Positions 1 to 11,476 of a stretch of 64,000 nucleotides of DNA are shown here, piece after piece (positions within the stretch are counted from its first letter, which is position 1; each line of letters begins with the position of its first letter). The notes beneath the pieces were generated by a model. The model did no database searches, was not told the origin of the DNA, and saw nothing but the letters and a program-made list of their open reading frames with translations. The position numbers and the translations under genes are program-made. This DNA comes from Paracentrotus lividus (Eukaryota; Echinodermata; Echinoidea; Camarodonta; Echinidae), in the NCBI GenBank assembly GCA_940671915.1, contig CALNVZ010000041.1, forward strand, positions 70,757-134,756, written 5' to 3'.

Positions 1-1500
1 CATGGCACGAGGTATCAACATCAATGTATACAATATGAAGTAACTTTTAACAGTGGGATAAATAAAAACAGGAATAGAAGAGAAGAGAAGAAAAATGGAA
101 AACAAGGAGGAATATTGTAATGAATTGATAAACTTATCATAAATTTGTACATGGTAATAAACATGATATACCATTCAATTCAACTCTGAAAACATGAATC
201 ACAAGGGGCGCCGCGCATTTTGAAAGAGGGTCGGGGACAGAGCCGAAAGTTTGGGGGCTCAATAGACGGGTAGCAGAATATGCTTGGTTATATTCGAGAT
301 TTTTGTTTCCCCCCCCCCCCCCCGGGTGTCCTGTTAGTATCGTAATGTTGCCAATATATACCACAACAGTTTATATGTTTGGGTCTCGAAATCTTGCGTT
401 GCCCGAGACATGTGTACATGCATTTCTGTGTACGTTTTCTGACTCAAAGCTGAATTGGGTTAATCCCTTATCATGTGGGCGATTCCAAAGCCTCACAGCA
501 CAAAGTAATATTTTTAGAATGCCCCTTCCACATTACAACGTCCTATGACCAGATCAATAGGTTCACCCTAACCTATTGTAGTGCATTTGGTAAATTCGTT
601 TGGTTACAGCTATTAGAAATCCGAATGATAAATCAAAATGAATAAACAAATACAATTATAATAACGACAACAGCTTATTACAGTTTTACAGGAATACCTA
701 AGATACCATGAAACTTGATATTGTGAACATGTTACTTCTCGGAGCTCTCCGTATTTTTCATTACAGAGACCTGGATAGCGCATCCTGATTGTGTGGGAAA
801 GCTGGATTCAGGGAGCAGCATGCACTACCAAACTTCCTCTTCCTTGGGCATGTAGGGGTGCAAAATTGCTGCACATGTGTTGGACCAAGCGGGAATTACA
901 GATTCAACCAGATGGGATGCAACTCGATGGATAGCTTCTGCACTAAATGGCATAACATTACTTGGAGAGAGTAGATTCCTCTGAATGGCGATAAGCGATT
1001 GTGATACCCATTCAAGATTGCGCAGGAATATGTATCAGAATCGCATCGCTTGTTTGATAAGCTTGAAAATAATTTGAGGATTCCGAAAATGCCATATTAA
1101 CAACACACAAGGAACGAAACAATGTGGAGATAACGCTGCTGCTTTGCCAACGAGCTGTTACAGTAAAACGTATAATTTCCCCGTGAACTGATATTGATGA
1201 ATCCCCGGTAAATGGCAGTCGTCAGTCGAGGAGACCCTCTTGTAACCAGAAAATCGCTCTCAGAATGCGACGCTGCTTCTGCGAAAGATCTGCAAAGACG
1301 ATGGCCCATTTCAGTCTTAATTAGTACATGTATTTCTTATATAGATGATTAACGTAGGAAATGATCTTGTAATAATCATGCCTTCACAAGCAGCCTGAGT
1401 GCAGATAGTATAGAACCAAGAATGGCAAACAAAATGGCTTTTGGGTTTTTTGAGTTTCTTTATGATATCGGTCATAATTTGAACAAAAGGGGGAGGGACT
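1..1500. other. Unassigned AT-rich DNA
   Basis: No recognisable gene. A poly(C) run lies at about 308-323. A Cys-containing open stretch at about 789-974 (+), ending in WHNITWRE, follows an acceptor-like TTCATTACAG at about 756-766. It matches no family I know and has no conserved flanks, so I do not call it a gene. Confidence 0.5.
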
Positions 1501-1514
1501 GTAGACTTAGGTCA

Positions 1515-1960
1515 AGTAAGCATTGGGTAGGGGAACCCAAGTTCTGAGTCTCCTGTCTTGGAACTCCGGTTGGATGTCTTCTCCCGGCAGGTCACATGAC
1601 CAGGTTTCCCTCCCAGAATTCACGTTCAGGTCTTAAAGCTTCTCCCCTCCTATATTTAGGACACATTCTATTGAACAGATGATTAATGGAAAAATGTATG
1701 TTTAAATGTTCAAAGATGGAAATTGAAACAAACTTGAATTGAATGATAAACATGATAAATTTATAGGGGAATCCGCATTCCAGGAAACACCTGTCCTGGA
1801 TTCCGGTCGGATATCTTCCTTCCGGGAGGTCACGTGACCCGCATTCCCCTTTTCATTGGGCCTCCTTCAAGGAGGCCACTTTTGCTTGATTTTGACTTGA
1901 TAAATATTGTTGACAAACTGATTAACAAGTACATGTTGTAAATGATGTTTTGATCTGGGA
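1515..1960. repeat. Diverged tandem pair of about 240 bp
   Basis: Two direct, diverged copies sit at about 1515-1750 and 1760-1960. Both read roughly TCCTGTC..GGA..CCGGT.GGAT.TCTTC, then CGG.AGGTCAC.TGACC and a pyrimidine-rich run, and then an AT-rich tail with GATTAA. There is no coding signal. The family is unknown. Confidence 0.5.
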
Positions 1961-2103
1961 ATATCCCCCAGTAGCAATAAAAGTTGAGAAACGGCAATCA
2001 TGTCTGAACTGTATTCATTCTCGCAATAAACATACAACTAGGCCTTGCATACTAGTACACTAAAAAGTAGAAACGTAGGGGACAGAGAAAGAGGAGATGA
2101 AGT

Positions 2104-2153
2104 AAAAAAAAAAAAACAAACAAACAAACAAACAAACAAACAAACAAACGAAA
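2104..2153 (+). repeat. (A)n followed by (AAAC)n microsatellite
   Basis: A poly(A) run passes directly into about nine AAAC units. It may be the tail of an old retroposon, but no body is recognisable upstream. Confidence 0.9.
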
Positions 2154-2159
2154 CAGATG

Positions 2160-2775
2160 CATAGGAGAAGATGAAGGAAAATTAGGGAAATGCAGTAAAG
2201 AAAAGGAAAAGACAAAGTAGGATATGAAATTTTACAGTACATACATATAAAGTAGATAAATTGTGAGTAAAACAGGTAAAAGAAGTGTATAAAAACAATT
2301 GAATATGTTTAAACGATTGAACATGCACAAACGTCATAAATGAATTTGGCAAGAGCAACTAGGCTTGACTTCAAAGGAAACAAAAAAGGACCAAAGAAAG
2401 GACCAAAGAAAAAAAAATGAAGTATTCTTAAGTACCTGTTTCTTTTAATTGAACCGGCAGGCTTAGATAGACATTTTGATTTAAAAAATTATAGTTACAT
2501 TGAAGGTTTGTTAAATAACTCTTTTCTTTTTCTTCGTTCTTTTTTTATATAATTTTGTACTTGATAATGGTGGTTAAGTAAACGGGATTCCTACAATCTC
2601 TACGAATCACGAATCGACAAGCCTGGTCCTGAGGTATGTCATGAGATAGTTGAGGATGGAGTTGATTGATTAAAATAATACTATGTACCCCCCCCCCCCC
2701 CCGTAGCACATATCCCCCCGCCCACTTCCACATAAGCACGCATGTCAGTATTTTCAAATATGTTTTTTTTTTTAA
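2160..2775. other. Unassigned AT-rich DNA
   Basis: I see no gene and no recognisable element here. A poly(C) run sits at about 2689-2702 and a poly(T) run at about 2763-2774. Confidence 0.5.
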
Positions 2776-3413
2776 GAGTATTTACGCCACGTACGTGGAG
2801 ATTTTTCTAAGCACAATGTGTGTGTACTTTATAGCTTCATAGCCGATTTGGGCGATAAAAAGGGTGAACATGCCGATGGAAAATGGGCTCTAACTAAAGA
2901 ATAGGCAAAAACTGGCAGCCAAATTTGGTATCACTGCAAAGTAGACACCATAGCGCGGTAATCGACGGCAATGATGAACATTTAGGCGCATTAAAAAAAA
3001 CCTGGAATTTTCCCCATTATTTGGTCATTTTTTTCAAGAATAACTTCAGAGTTGAATAAAGGTTTGTCTTGAAACTCTGGGATCAGTTACAATAACTCCT
3101 CCAGAACAGGCAAGTGAAATTCCACATAGATCAGACGACCCGTTTGGCAATTTTTTTGTTAAAACGACAACATTGTAATTTACACATAATTTACCGCTAA
3201 ATTCAAATTTCGGGTACTTTTCAGGCAAAATAACCGAATTGAAATTAATTTCAAGAAGAAATATATCACGTAGATGTTTTAGAGGTTGTAATTTTGGCAT
3301 GGAAGATTAAAAAAAGAAATTAATTTGATCACCAAATGCCAGTTTTGGCGCACTTTGGATCACACCGGGCCCACTGTGCGACGGTACCAAGAAGACAAAT
3401 GTGGTGTTATACA
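2776..3413 (+). repeat. Dispersed repeat, copy 1 (partner at 14262-14900, inverted)
   Basis: This stretch aligns, diverged, to the reverse complement of 14262-14900. Shared anchors in order are TATTTACGCCAC, GAACATGC.GATGGAAAA, CC.AATTTTGGTAT, CCAGTTTTGGCGCACTTT and CGGGCCCACTGTGCGAC. The two copies differ mainly by substitutions and small indels, so the family is old. No transposase or reverse-transcriptase coding is visible. Confidence 0.7.
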
Positions 3414-3703
3414 CAAGGGCGGCGGAACAAGGGGGGCAGGGAGCACTGTGACCCCCACTTTCTCATCCATCCTTAAAGTGTCCCTTTTCTTAGCTGATAA
3501 AATGTCATTTTTTATACTAAAAAGGGGCACTTTTAATACAAAAAGTGTCCCTTGTTACTCCATATGTCTTTTAAAACCCAAATGTTCGGCTCGCGATTTG
3601 CGCTCCCAGATACTAGATAGGATAAACTCCATTTTAAGCTCATAATTTTTAACTCGAGCTTCGCGATCGCGGATATTTAATAAGGTATATGATGCAGAAT
3701 TAA
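3414..3703 (+). repeat. Relic of the CTCGCGCTTCGCGCTCGC repeat family, left part
   Basis: Contains GGCTCGCGATTTGCGCTC near 3588 and CGAGCTTCGCGATCGCGG near 3655, with a pyrimidine-rich AGTGTCCC module. This is the vocabulary of the array at 22.2-23.0 kb. The sequence continues at 4322-4385, so the TTAA element 3704-4317 interrupted it. Confidence 0.55.
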
Positions 3704-4317
3704 AGGAGGACTCCAGGCTGAAATTAAAAAGTTTTGTAAAGTAAAGTAAAATTTAACAAGCACAACACAGAAAATTTCATCAAAATCGGATGAAAAATAA
3801 CAAAGTTATGCATTTTTTAGGTATTGATTTTTTTTCGTAAAACAGTTCCTTGCAGGTTTCATAAACAGGTCTCATGAGTTTTGAATATTCAAATGAGCAA
3901 ACTGATGATGTCACAGTCCCCCTACTTCTTGTATATTTTATTATATGAAATCCTATATATCTCATTTTTTCATATATTGCGTATACAGAAAATCTGTCAC
4001 TCATACTGAAATAAGTAAAAGCACTTGTGACCTTGAATATTCCACAAGGATTAATCCCTGTTTTTATGTCCTTGGGGCAAAAAATCTTGATAATTGGTAT
4101 TTCATACAATAAAATACAAAGAAAGTAGGGGGACTGTGACATTATCAGATTGCCAATTTGAGAACTGTTTCCTTAAAAAATTCAAAACCTAAGAAAATTC
4201 ATAACTTTGATATTTCTCATTCAATTTTGGTGAAATTTTCAGTGTTGTGCTTTTTAGATTTTCCTTTTTTTTTTTTTTTTTGTTGTAATAATGCAAACTC
4301 CAGCCCGGAGGAGTTCT
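3704..4317. mobile_element. Fold-back MITE with TTAA target-site duplication
   Basis: TTAA at 3700-3703 and TTAA at 4318-4321 bound a 614 bp unit that starts AGGAGGACTCCAGGC and ends GCCCGGAGGAGTTCT. The inverted repeats are long (about 200 bp): GATGATGTCACAGTCCCCCTA in the left half pairs with TAGGGGGACTGTGACATTAT in the right half. TTAA duplication is known for piggyBac, Kolobok and Sola3 superfamilies; which one applies cannot be told without a transposase. The unit is non-autonomous. Confidence 0.8.
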
Positions 4318-4321
4318 TTAA

Positions 4322-4390
4322 CTCCAATTTTGAGCTCAAAATTTTCAGCTCGCACTTTGCGCTCGCAGATAATAAATAGGTTATAATAAT
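4322..4390 (+). repeat. Relic of the CTCGCG repeat family, right part
   Basis: Contains TTTTCAGCTCGCACTTTGCG and CTCGCAGATAATAAATAGG. It continues the 3414-3703 relic across the inserted TTAA element. Confidence 0.5.
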
Positions 4391-4780
4391 AACCTCTGGT
4401 TATACACATTATTAAATGTCAGTATACCGTCTGATAATAAATAAGTCATTAAAGCACGGATTGGTTCATTTTTTACTCCTTCACACGTTAAACTCATGGA
4501 ATTTCATCACAATACATACGAACATCTACTTTAATAGAATAGGAATGCAAAAAGCACCCCAAGCATTGACAAAGCATTCCCCATGCTTTGATGATCCATG
4601 TGGCGTGCCGACACAAAAATTAATGTTAAGGTGGTAGTCCAGTATATTGTCCCATAGGCCATGTACAAGATCCGGAAAAGTATTTAAGTACAAGGTTTTT
4701 TGGTTGATTCGTGTTCTATATGGGTATTTGAGAAAAATCAGCTTGGTTGCCAGCTTGGCAACCTTGGGCAACTTTTTTAT
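4391..4780. other. Unassigned AT-rich DNA
   Basis: No gene seen. The 3' part resembles the AT-rich family that follows. Confidence 0.4.
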
Positions 4781-5373
4781 TTGCATAATTAGAATAATGA
4801 CCTAATTAGCATATTTTGTGTATGGAATATGTGGCTAATCAGGCGTGGATCCAAGAGATCCAAATTGAATACATTCCTCCGGCCCAATTGTCTGGGGACA
4901 AAAGCGGCTCTATTATGTTTACGCATGGGCCCGGTACTTTCATTATGAGAAATCAGGCTGCATCTGCTACTACTAATCGTAATTCAAGAAACCCGAAAAT
5001 ATTAAGGGTATTTTACGACAGAAATTAATTTAGGATATTATTTTTATCTTTTAAGTAGTGCTTTTGTCTTATATGCACTAATTTGCATAATGAGCTAATA
5101 TGCATATTAGCCTATGCATTAATATTAGCCTCTGGGATTGATTTTCTTTTTCTTTTTTTTTGTAGAAATTGTGTAATAAAACATTGTAAATCACTTTTTA
5201 TTAAAGACATTCCATTTATTTATTTATGAAATGATATGTTATGTAGATATAACATATTTAGCAAAATACGAACAATGAATGGCCTAATTAGCATATCATT
5301 TGTAATATGTAATATGGGGCTAATCTTAATCAAAGAACCCTGGAAACTGAATAAAAACGACTTTTTAAAGGTA
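4780..5373. repeat. AT-rich repeat family L, two partial modules
   Basis: CCTAATTAGCATAT..TTTG..ATGG..TATGGGGCTAATC occurs near 4801 and again near 5282, so two modules lie in tandem. Module 1 has TTTTAAGTAGTGCTTTTGTC near 5050 followed by GAGCTAATATGCATATTAGC. The same string is found at 6405-6425 joined to 11707-11790 once the H1 element is removed, so module 2 was split by the TA fold-back element (5374-6378) and by H1. Confidence 0.65.
4841..4936 (+). repeat. Short dispersed segment, copy 1 (partner 48947-49042)
   Basis: Nearly identical to 48947-49042. Shared pieces are AGGCGYGGATCCAAGA, CCCAATTGTC.GGGGAC, AAAAGCGGCTCTATTATG and TTTACGCATGG.CCCGGTA. Its first bases match the end of the fold-back unit at 20229, suggesting a shared terminal motif. 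Confidence 0.8.
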
Positions 5374-6378
5374 CACTGTCCGTCATAAAGGTGGAATATT
5401 TTTTTGCCGCTATAACGACATGATTTTGCTCTGACTTTAATTTCTTGAATATGTTTGTCCCTGCTTTTACTTTTTGGGACCCTGGATATATGTTGGACAT
5501 TCTCCCAACCCTTCACGTGGACCTTTTTCAAAAAAAGTTTTGTCTACCCCCGTGATGCCCATTTTTGTCATTTTTTCTCATTTTGGTGCCCCCTTTTTGT
5601 TTTCCCGGCCGATCAAGCCCCCCTCAGTCCTACCCCCAGGAAATGTGACTGAGGTGTACTGTTTTATATTGTTCTTCAATTTAAATCTATACTTCTGGGG
5701 ACAGACTAAGTTCTCTTGTCCAGGGGAGGGGTTGAAGTAAAAAACGAGATTGGTGAAAATTCGGAATATTTTATTCCATCTTTATGCTGAAAACAAAAGA
5801 AATGAAAAACCACCTTTAACCCTTAAATATCATCATTTTCCTCTTAAATTTTGTTTAGCCTTGATGACAAGGCTGTAAATAGTCATTATGGATAATATTT
5901 TATTTTGATTTATGTTTGGTTGAGATTTTACAATACAATTTAAGGAAGATAGAAATTTCCATGGTGTAAAAATGAATAAAATGAATGTTGAACCCCTATC
6001 AAAATAAATTTTGACCCCTCCCCTAGACAAAAGAATCAAGCCTGTAACCATAAATCTAGATTTAATTTAAAGAACAATAACAAATCTCCACCTCAGACTT
6101 GTTTCCTTGGGGTAGGACTGAGGGGGCCTTGGTGGGTCGCGTGAACAAAAAAGGGGCCCCAAAATAAGAAAAAATTACGAAAATGGCCATCTTCTGGGGG
6201 TGACAAACTTTTTCGAAGAAAAATCCCCGGGAAGGGTTGAGGAAACGTCCAAGATATACCCAGGATCCCAGAAAGTGAAAGCGGTGACAAACACATTCAA
6301 GAAATTTTTATTAATAACGGAGTAACGTTAATGTCAGTTGAGCAAGAAAAAAATATTCCACCTTTATGACGAACAGTG
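5374..6378. mobile_element. Long-TIR fold-back element, TA target duplication, copy 1
   Basis: TA at 5372-5373 and 6379-6380 flank a 1005 bp unit with arms of about 370 bp and a spacer near 270 bp. It starts CACTGTCCGTCATAAAGG and ends CCTTTATGACGAACAGTG. The second copy, 49507-50468, has the same arms. TA duplication with CACTGT.. ends suits Tc1/mariner/IS630-type transposases (inference). No transposase ORF is present, so it depends on another element. Arms have drifted from each other by scattered substitutions. Confidence 0.88.
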
Positions 6379-6999
6379 TATTTTACTACGAGGAATTATT
6401 AAATAATATTTTTATATTTTAAGTAGGGGAGACCGGGGATGGAAGTTACAAAATTTACACGTTGGGCCAGATAATTCTAATGAAAGAACTTACGCACTCC
6501 ATCTTGGGTCTGTAGTTAGCCTATTATGTTTGCTAAAACCTGAGGCATATACAACTTGAAAACATGTAAACCCTAATTAACTACAGCGCTAGCTTAATTA
6601 ATGAAGACATTTTTTTTTGTAACAACCTACCCCTTTTACGGAGTATTAAGTTGTTACAGCATACGGGGTAAATTGTTACAATATGTAAACATACGGGGTA
6701 TGTTGACAATGTGTTAATCTCTTATACCATACTTTTGTTTCAACTTTCTAGTTTCTTGACATCGTTAACAGTAGATGAAGTAGAGCTATAGAATAGACAA
6801 AAGTAATAATAGAAACATAAAAATATTAACACCTGAAAATTAAGACAAAATGTAATTTTACATATATAATGTAATTGGGGTAGTTTGTTTCATCGACATG
6901 GGTTAGGTTGTTGTATCAACCTACCCCATAGTGATTTTACACCCAAAATCGACTGTAGCACAGCAATTAGGCAGAATTACAGGGCATGGCTAGGGGGTA

Positions 7000-9412
7000 C
7001 ACTGAAAACCTAACCTCGTCCGTCAATTGACCAACTAGCTTTAAAGCTAGTCGGTCAAGACGGAGTAGTTTTAACGCTAGTCTGTCGTGTTAGTCCGTCG
7101 AGACGGACTAGCATTCAACTGAATCTACATCTCTCAACTTAAAGGACGAGCTTTAAAGCTCGTCCGTCAAGCTTGATGCTAGTCGGTCGACGAGACCAAC
7201 TAGGACAATAAAAGTAGCTGGGTTGACCCAGTTTACCCATTAAAAAAAATTGATACAAATAGTTGCAATGTCGTTTCAATGTACCTTCGCTATTTATTCT
7301 GTTTCCGAGCATAATCAAGTTGATACATTTTGAGACAAAGGTTGTTTTGGCTTGACAATCTGAAAGCTTACGAGACATAACATCTATCATGACAAGTATG
7401 CAATTCACGAGTACCGGTAGTTTCTAAATATTGTTCTCCATTCTTCAATTACATGCGAATTAAATAACTTGTCACTAAAGAACTCAAGAACCCGGTATTT
7501 TGTTACAGATTGCTGGAGAATGCCCGGCTTAGCAACAACAGTGAATTGAAGTTGGATACAATCAACATTCTCAAACAAAGTTTGTTTTGGCTTGGCAATC
7601 TGAGAGCAATAGGATAGCCGAAATAACATCAATCGTGACAAATATGCCATTCACGAGTAGGTTAGAAATATTTTTCCATTCTTTCACTCACTCACTCACT
7701 CAATCCCTTGACTCTTCCGGAGTCGTGCGGGGGATTTGAGAGCCGAAGAAGCACATTTTTTCCTCCATGCCTTCCTGTCAGTTGTAGTCGACAGCAGTTT
7801 TTGCATTGTCATATCTGTCCATGTCTTTACATTTTCCATCCAGCTTGTCCTTTGACGTCCTCTTCTGCGTCCACCTTCAACTGTGCCTTGTAGAATGGTT
7901 TTTGACAGGCTGTTGTGTCGGTTGGGGTGACCAAACCATGCTAGCTTACGTCGTTTCACGGTTGCGAGTAGAGGTTGCTGGGGGCCCACTACGTTTCTGA
8001 CTGTGGTCAATACATATTCATTGGTTTTGTGCTCTCTGTAGGAGATGCCAAGTAGCTTCCTCAGGCATTTAGTTTCAAAAGCCTGTATTCTTCGTTCGGT
8101 CTCCTTCTGAAGTGTCCATGCCTCACAACCATAAAGATAGATAGAGACAATTACAGGCTAATCATGCTAATTGAATACTTCGTTACTATAGAACCCATGA
8201 ACCGTCTGTTCTTATTGATTGCTGGTGAATGCCCGGCTTAGCAACATCAGTGAATAGAAGTTGGTACAATTGATTGAATAACATGCACATTGCGAAAAGG
8301 ACATCACTATTAGTTGCATTATCGGTATGTGAATTCCATTTATGAGCAAACTGTACAGACGCACACTTGATATACCCCGTTAAGCTTAAGATTTTGATTA
8401 TAATGGCGATATCCTTCCTGTGACATGACTGTGTGAGTACTCTTTTTTTAATTCTTTATGTTTCAGTTCAAAGATAACGTTTTTTTTTTTTTCACATAGG
8501 TTAATGCTATAATCACCAACGCGAAAAATTATGTCTTGCCAAATCAATTTACAAATTGTGTGTATTATCAACGATAATAACAATCACATTAAATTATGAA
8601 AATTGAAATTTAATTCTTATAATAAATATAGGCGCCACTTTTCTTTTAGATCACTTGTATTTAAAGAAAAAAAAAGAATATTGGATTCAAGGCACGACTT
8701 TGGGATTTCTTAAGTGGCTCTCAAGGACAAGTGTATACGCCGAAAAACAGGTAGGCCTACAACAAAAAGTCATGATGATGCAAGCCATGGCGGCGACCCC
8801 TGGGGCCACTTGCCTCCATTATTTGATAATTGCCATAATGTTAACTAATTGTGCCTCCTGTATTAATTCCTGTCTTCTGATTTATATCATAATAAAACGG
8901 TTTGTTTTTTGCTCAATTTCTTGTGACAAAATGCATGTTTTTAATCGTATCTTTATAATGTCTTCTAATATTTTAGATTTGACGTCTCTGACAAGCTGGT
9001 GAAGCCATATTAACCTCGTCCGGCATGCTAGTCTGTCAAGACAACAACAAGAACATCGCGGCAGAAAAGCGCGACGGACTAGCTTTTACACCATGACCGA
9101 CTAGCTGTAAAGCTAGTCCTGCTCAAAAGCTCGTAAGTCTTGGCATCACTTCGACTAGCTTTTATGCTAGTCCGTCAAACTTGTCGGTCACGACGGACGA
9201 GCTTTAAAATTAATCTGTCATGACCGACTAGCTTTCTGGAAATCTAGTCCGGCTTGACCGACGAGCATTAAAACTAGTCCGTCTTGACGGACTAACTTGA
9301 CGGACGAGTTTTAAAGCTAGTCCGTAATAACCGGGTTGTGTTGAAGGAAAGCTAGTCCGTCGTGACCGACTAGTTTTAAAGCTAGTCGGTCTACCCGTTT
9401 ATGTTTTCAGTG
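7000..9412. mobile_element. E1: TA element with subterminal CTAGTC palindromes
   Basis: TA at 6998-6999 and 9413-9414. It starts CACTGAAAACCTAACCTCGTC and ends GTTTATGTTTTCAGTG. The uninserted site is readable in the H2 copy: GGGGTATATAAGTGACAT at about 63532. Both ends carry arrays of about 28 bp palindromes built on GACTAGCTTTAAAGCTAGTC (about 7015-7200 and 9005-9400). Without the LINE insertion it is about 1.94 kb, matching its sister E2. No transposase ORF survives. Confidence 0.88.
7682..8149 (-). pseudogene. 5'-truncated non-LTR retrotransposon (LINE) fragment, C-terminal ORF
   Basis: Read from 8149 down, one frame gives LYGCEAWTLQKETERRIQAF, then CLRKLLGISYREH, VKRRKLAWFGHPNRH, TILQGTVEGGRRRGRQRTSW and MENVKTWTDM, ending at a stop near 7696. 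The order LYGCEAW, KCLRKLLGI, RRKLxWFGH, GTVEGGRRRGRQ is typical of the region C-terminal to the reverse transcriptase in LINE ORF2 proteins of metazoans. A (TGAG)n tail follows at 7681-7700. The 5' end is truncated, so no fingers/palm domain remains. The insertion sits inside E1; E2 at about 10140-10165 shows the same site empty (CCATTCTTTAATAACAGGC). This fragment has no internal stops. Confidence 0.85.
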
Positions 9413-9484
9413 TATATTAGTGACATGCATGTACTTAATTTACAATACCAGACTCTCATCATGTGCCTTCAGTTGTAAGAGCTA

Positions 9485-11476
9485 CACTGAACACATAACC
9501 TCGTCTGTCAACGGACCGACTAGCTAGTCGGCCAAGACAGACTAGTTTTAAAGCCAGTCTGTCATGTTAGTCCGTCGAGACGGACTAGCATACAACTGAA
9601 TCTACATCTCTCATCTGTAGAATCTACAGACTAGCTTGATGCTAGTCTGTCGACGCGACCGACTAGGACAATAAAAGGAGCTGGGTGGACCTAGTTTACC
9701 CACTAAAACGGCTTACTAGCTTTTAAAACAAATAGTTGCAATGTCGTTTCAATGTTCTCTATTTATTCTGTTTCCGAGCATAATCAAGTTGACATATTCT
9801 GAAACAAAGGTTGTTTTGGATTGACAATCTGAAAGCTTACGAGACATAATATCTATCATGACAAGTATGCAATTCACGAGTACCGGTAGATTCCAAATAT
9901 TGTTCTCCATTCTTCAATTACAGGCTAATTGAATACCTTGTTCCTATAGAACTTAAGAACCCGGTATTTTCTTGCAGATTGCTGATGAATGCCCGGCTTA
10001 GCAACAACAGTGAATAGAAGTTGGATACAATCAACATTCTCAAACAAAGGTTGTTTGGCTTGACAATTTGAGATCAATAGGATAGCCGAAATAACATCAG
10101 TCGTGACAAGTATGCCATTCACGAGTAGGTTATAGATTTTGTTCCATTCTTTAATAACAGGCTAATTGAATACTTCCTAACTATAGAACCCATGAACCGT
10201 CTATTCGTATAGACTGGTGGTGAATGCCCGGCTTAGCAACAGCGGTGAATAGATGGTGGTACAGTGGATTGAATAACATGTGCATTGCAAAAAGGACATC
10301 ACTATTAGTTGCATTATCTGTGTGTTAATTCCATTTGATGAGCAAACTGTACAGACGCACACTTGATATACCCCGTAAAGCCTAAGATTTTGATTGTAAT
10401 GGCGATCTCCTTCCTGTGACATGACAGTGTGAGTACTCTTTTTTTAATTCCTTATGTTTCAGTTCACAGATAGCGTTTTTTCACATAGATTAATACTATA
10501 ATCACCAACGCGAAAAATTATGTCTTGCCAAATCAATTTATAAATTGTGTGTATTTACAACAATAGTAACAATCACATAAATTCATGAAAATTGAAATTT
10601 CATTCAAAAAATAAATGAAGGCGCCACTTTTATTTTAGATTACTTGTATCTGAATGAAAAGAATATTGGATTAGAGGCACGACTTTGGGATTCTGAAGTG
10701 GATATGTAGGACAAGTGTATATACCGAAAATGCAAAAGCAGGTAGGCCTACAACCAAAAATCATGATGACGCAAGCCATGGCGGCAACCCCTGGGCCCCG
10801 TGCCCCCATTATTTGATAATTGCCATAATGTTAACTAATTGTGCCTCCTGTATTAATTCCTGTCTTCTGATTTATATCATCATAATAATTTTTTTTTGCT
10901 CAAATTCTTGTGACAAATTGCATGTTTTAAATCGTATCTTTATAATGTCTTCTTATATTTCAGATTTGACGTCTCTGACAAGCTGGTGAAGCCATACTAA
11001 CCTCGTCCGTCATGCTAGTCTGTCAAGACAGCAGCAAGAACATCCCGGCAGAAAAGCGCGACGGACTAGCTTTTACACCATGACCGACTAGCTGTAAAGC
11101 TAGTCCTGCTCAAAAGCTCGTCAGTCTGGGCATCACTATGTTTATGCTAGTCCGTCAAACTAGTCGGTCACGACCGACGAGCTTTAAGATTAGTCTGTCG
11201 TGACCGACTAGCTTTAAAGCTAGTCTGTCATGACCGACTAGCTTTCTGGAAAGCTAGTCCGTCGTAACCGACAAGCATTTAAACTAGTCCGTCTTGACGG
11301 ACTACCTTTAAAGCCAGTTCGTAGAGACGGACGAGTTTTAAAGCTAGTCCGTTATAACCGGGTTGTGTTGAAGGAAAGCTAGTCCGTCGTGACCGACTAG
11401 TTTTAAAGCTAGTCAGTCTGGGCATCACTACGACTAGCTTTAAAGCTAGACGGTCTACCCGTTTAGTTTTTCAGTG
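9485..11476. mobile_element. E2: sister copy of E1
   Basis: TA at 9483-9484 and 11477-11478. It starts CACTGAACACATAACCTCG and ends TTTAGTTTTTCAGTG. It is collinear with E1 over nearly 2 kb, including the blocks CAATCAAGTTGA.A.ATT.TG and GCCATGGCGGC.ACCCCTGG, and lacks the LINE. Subterminal palindrome arrays lie at about 9497-9670 and 10998-11460. E1 and E2 entered H1 at two sites about 70 bp apart in the original H1 sequence. Confidence 0.87.

Noticed and set aside
1097-1309. 70-codon minus-strand ORF
   Set aside because: No start context, domain or conserved neighbour.
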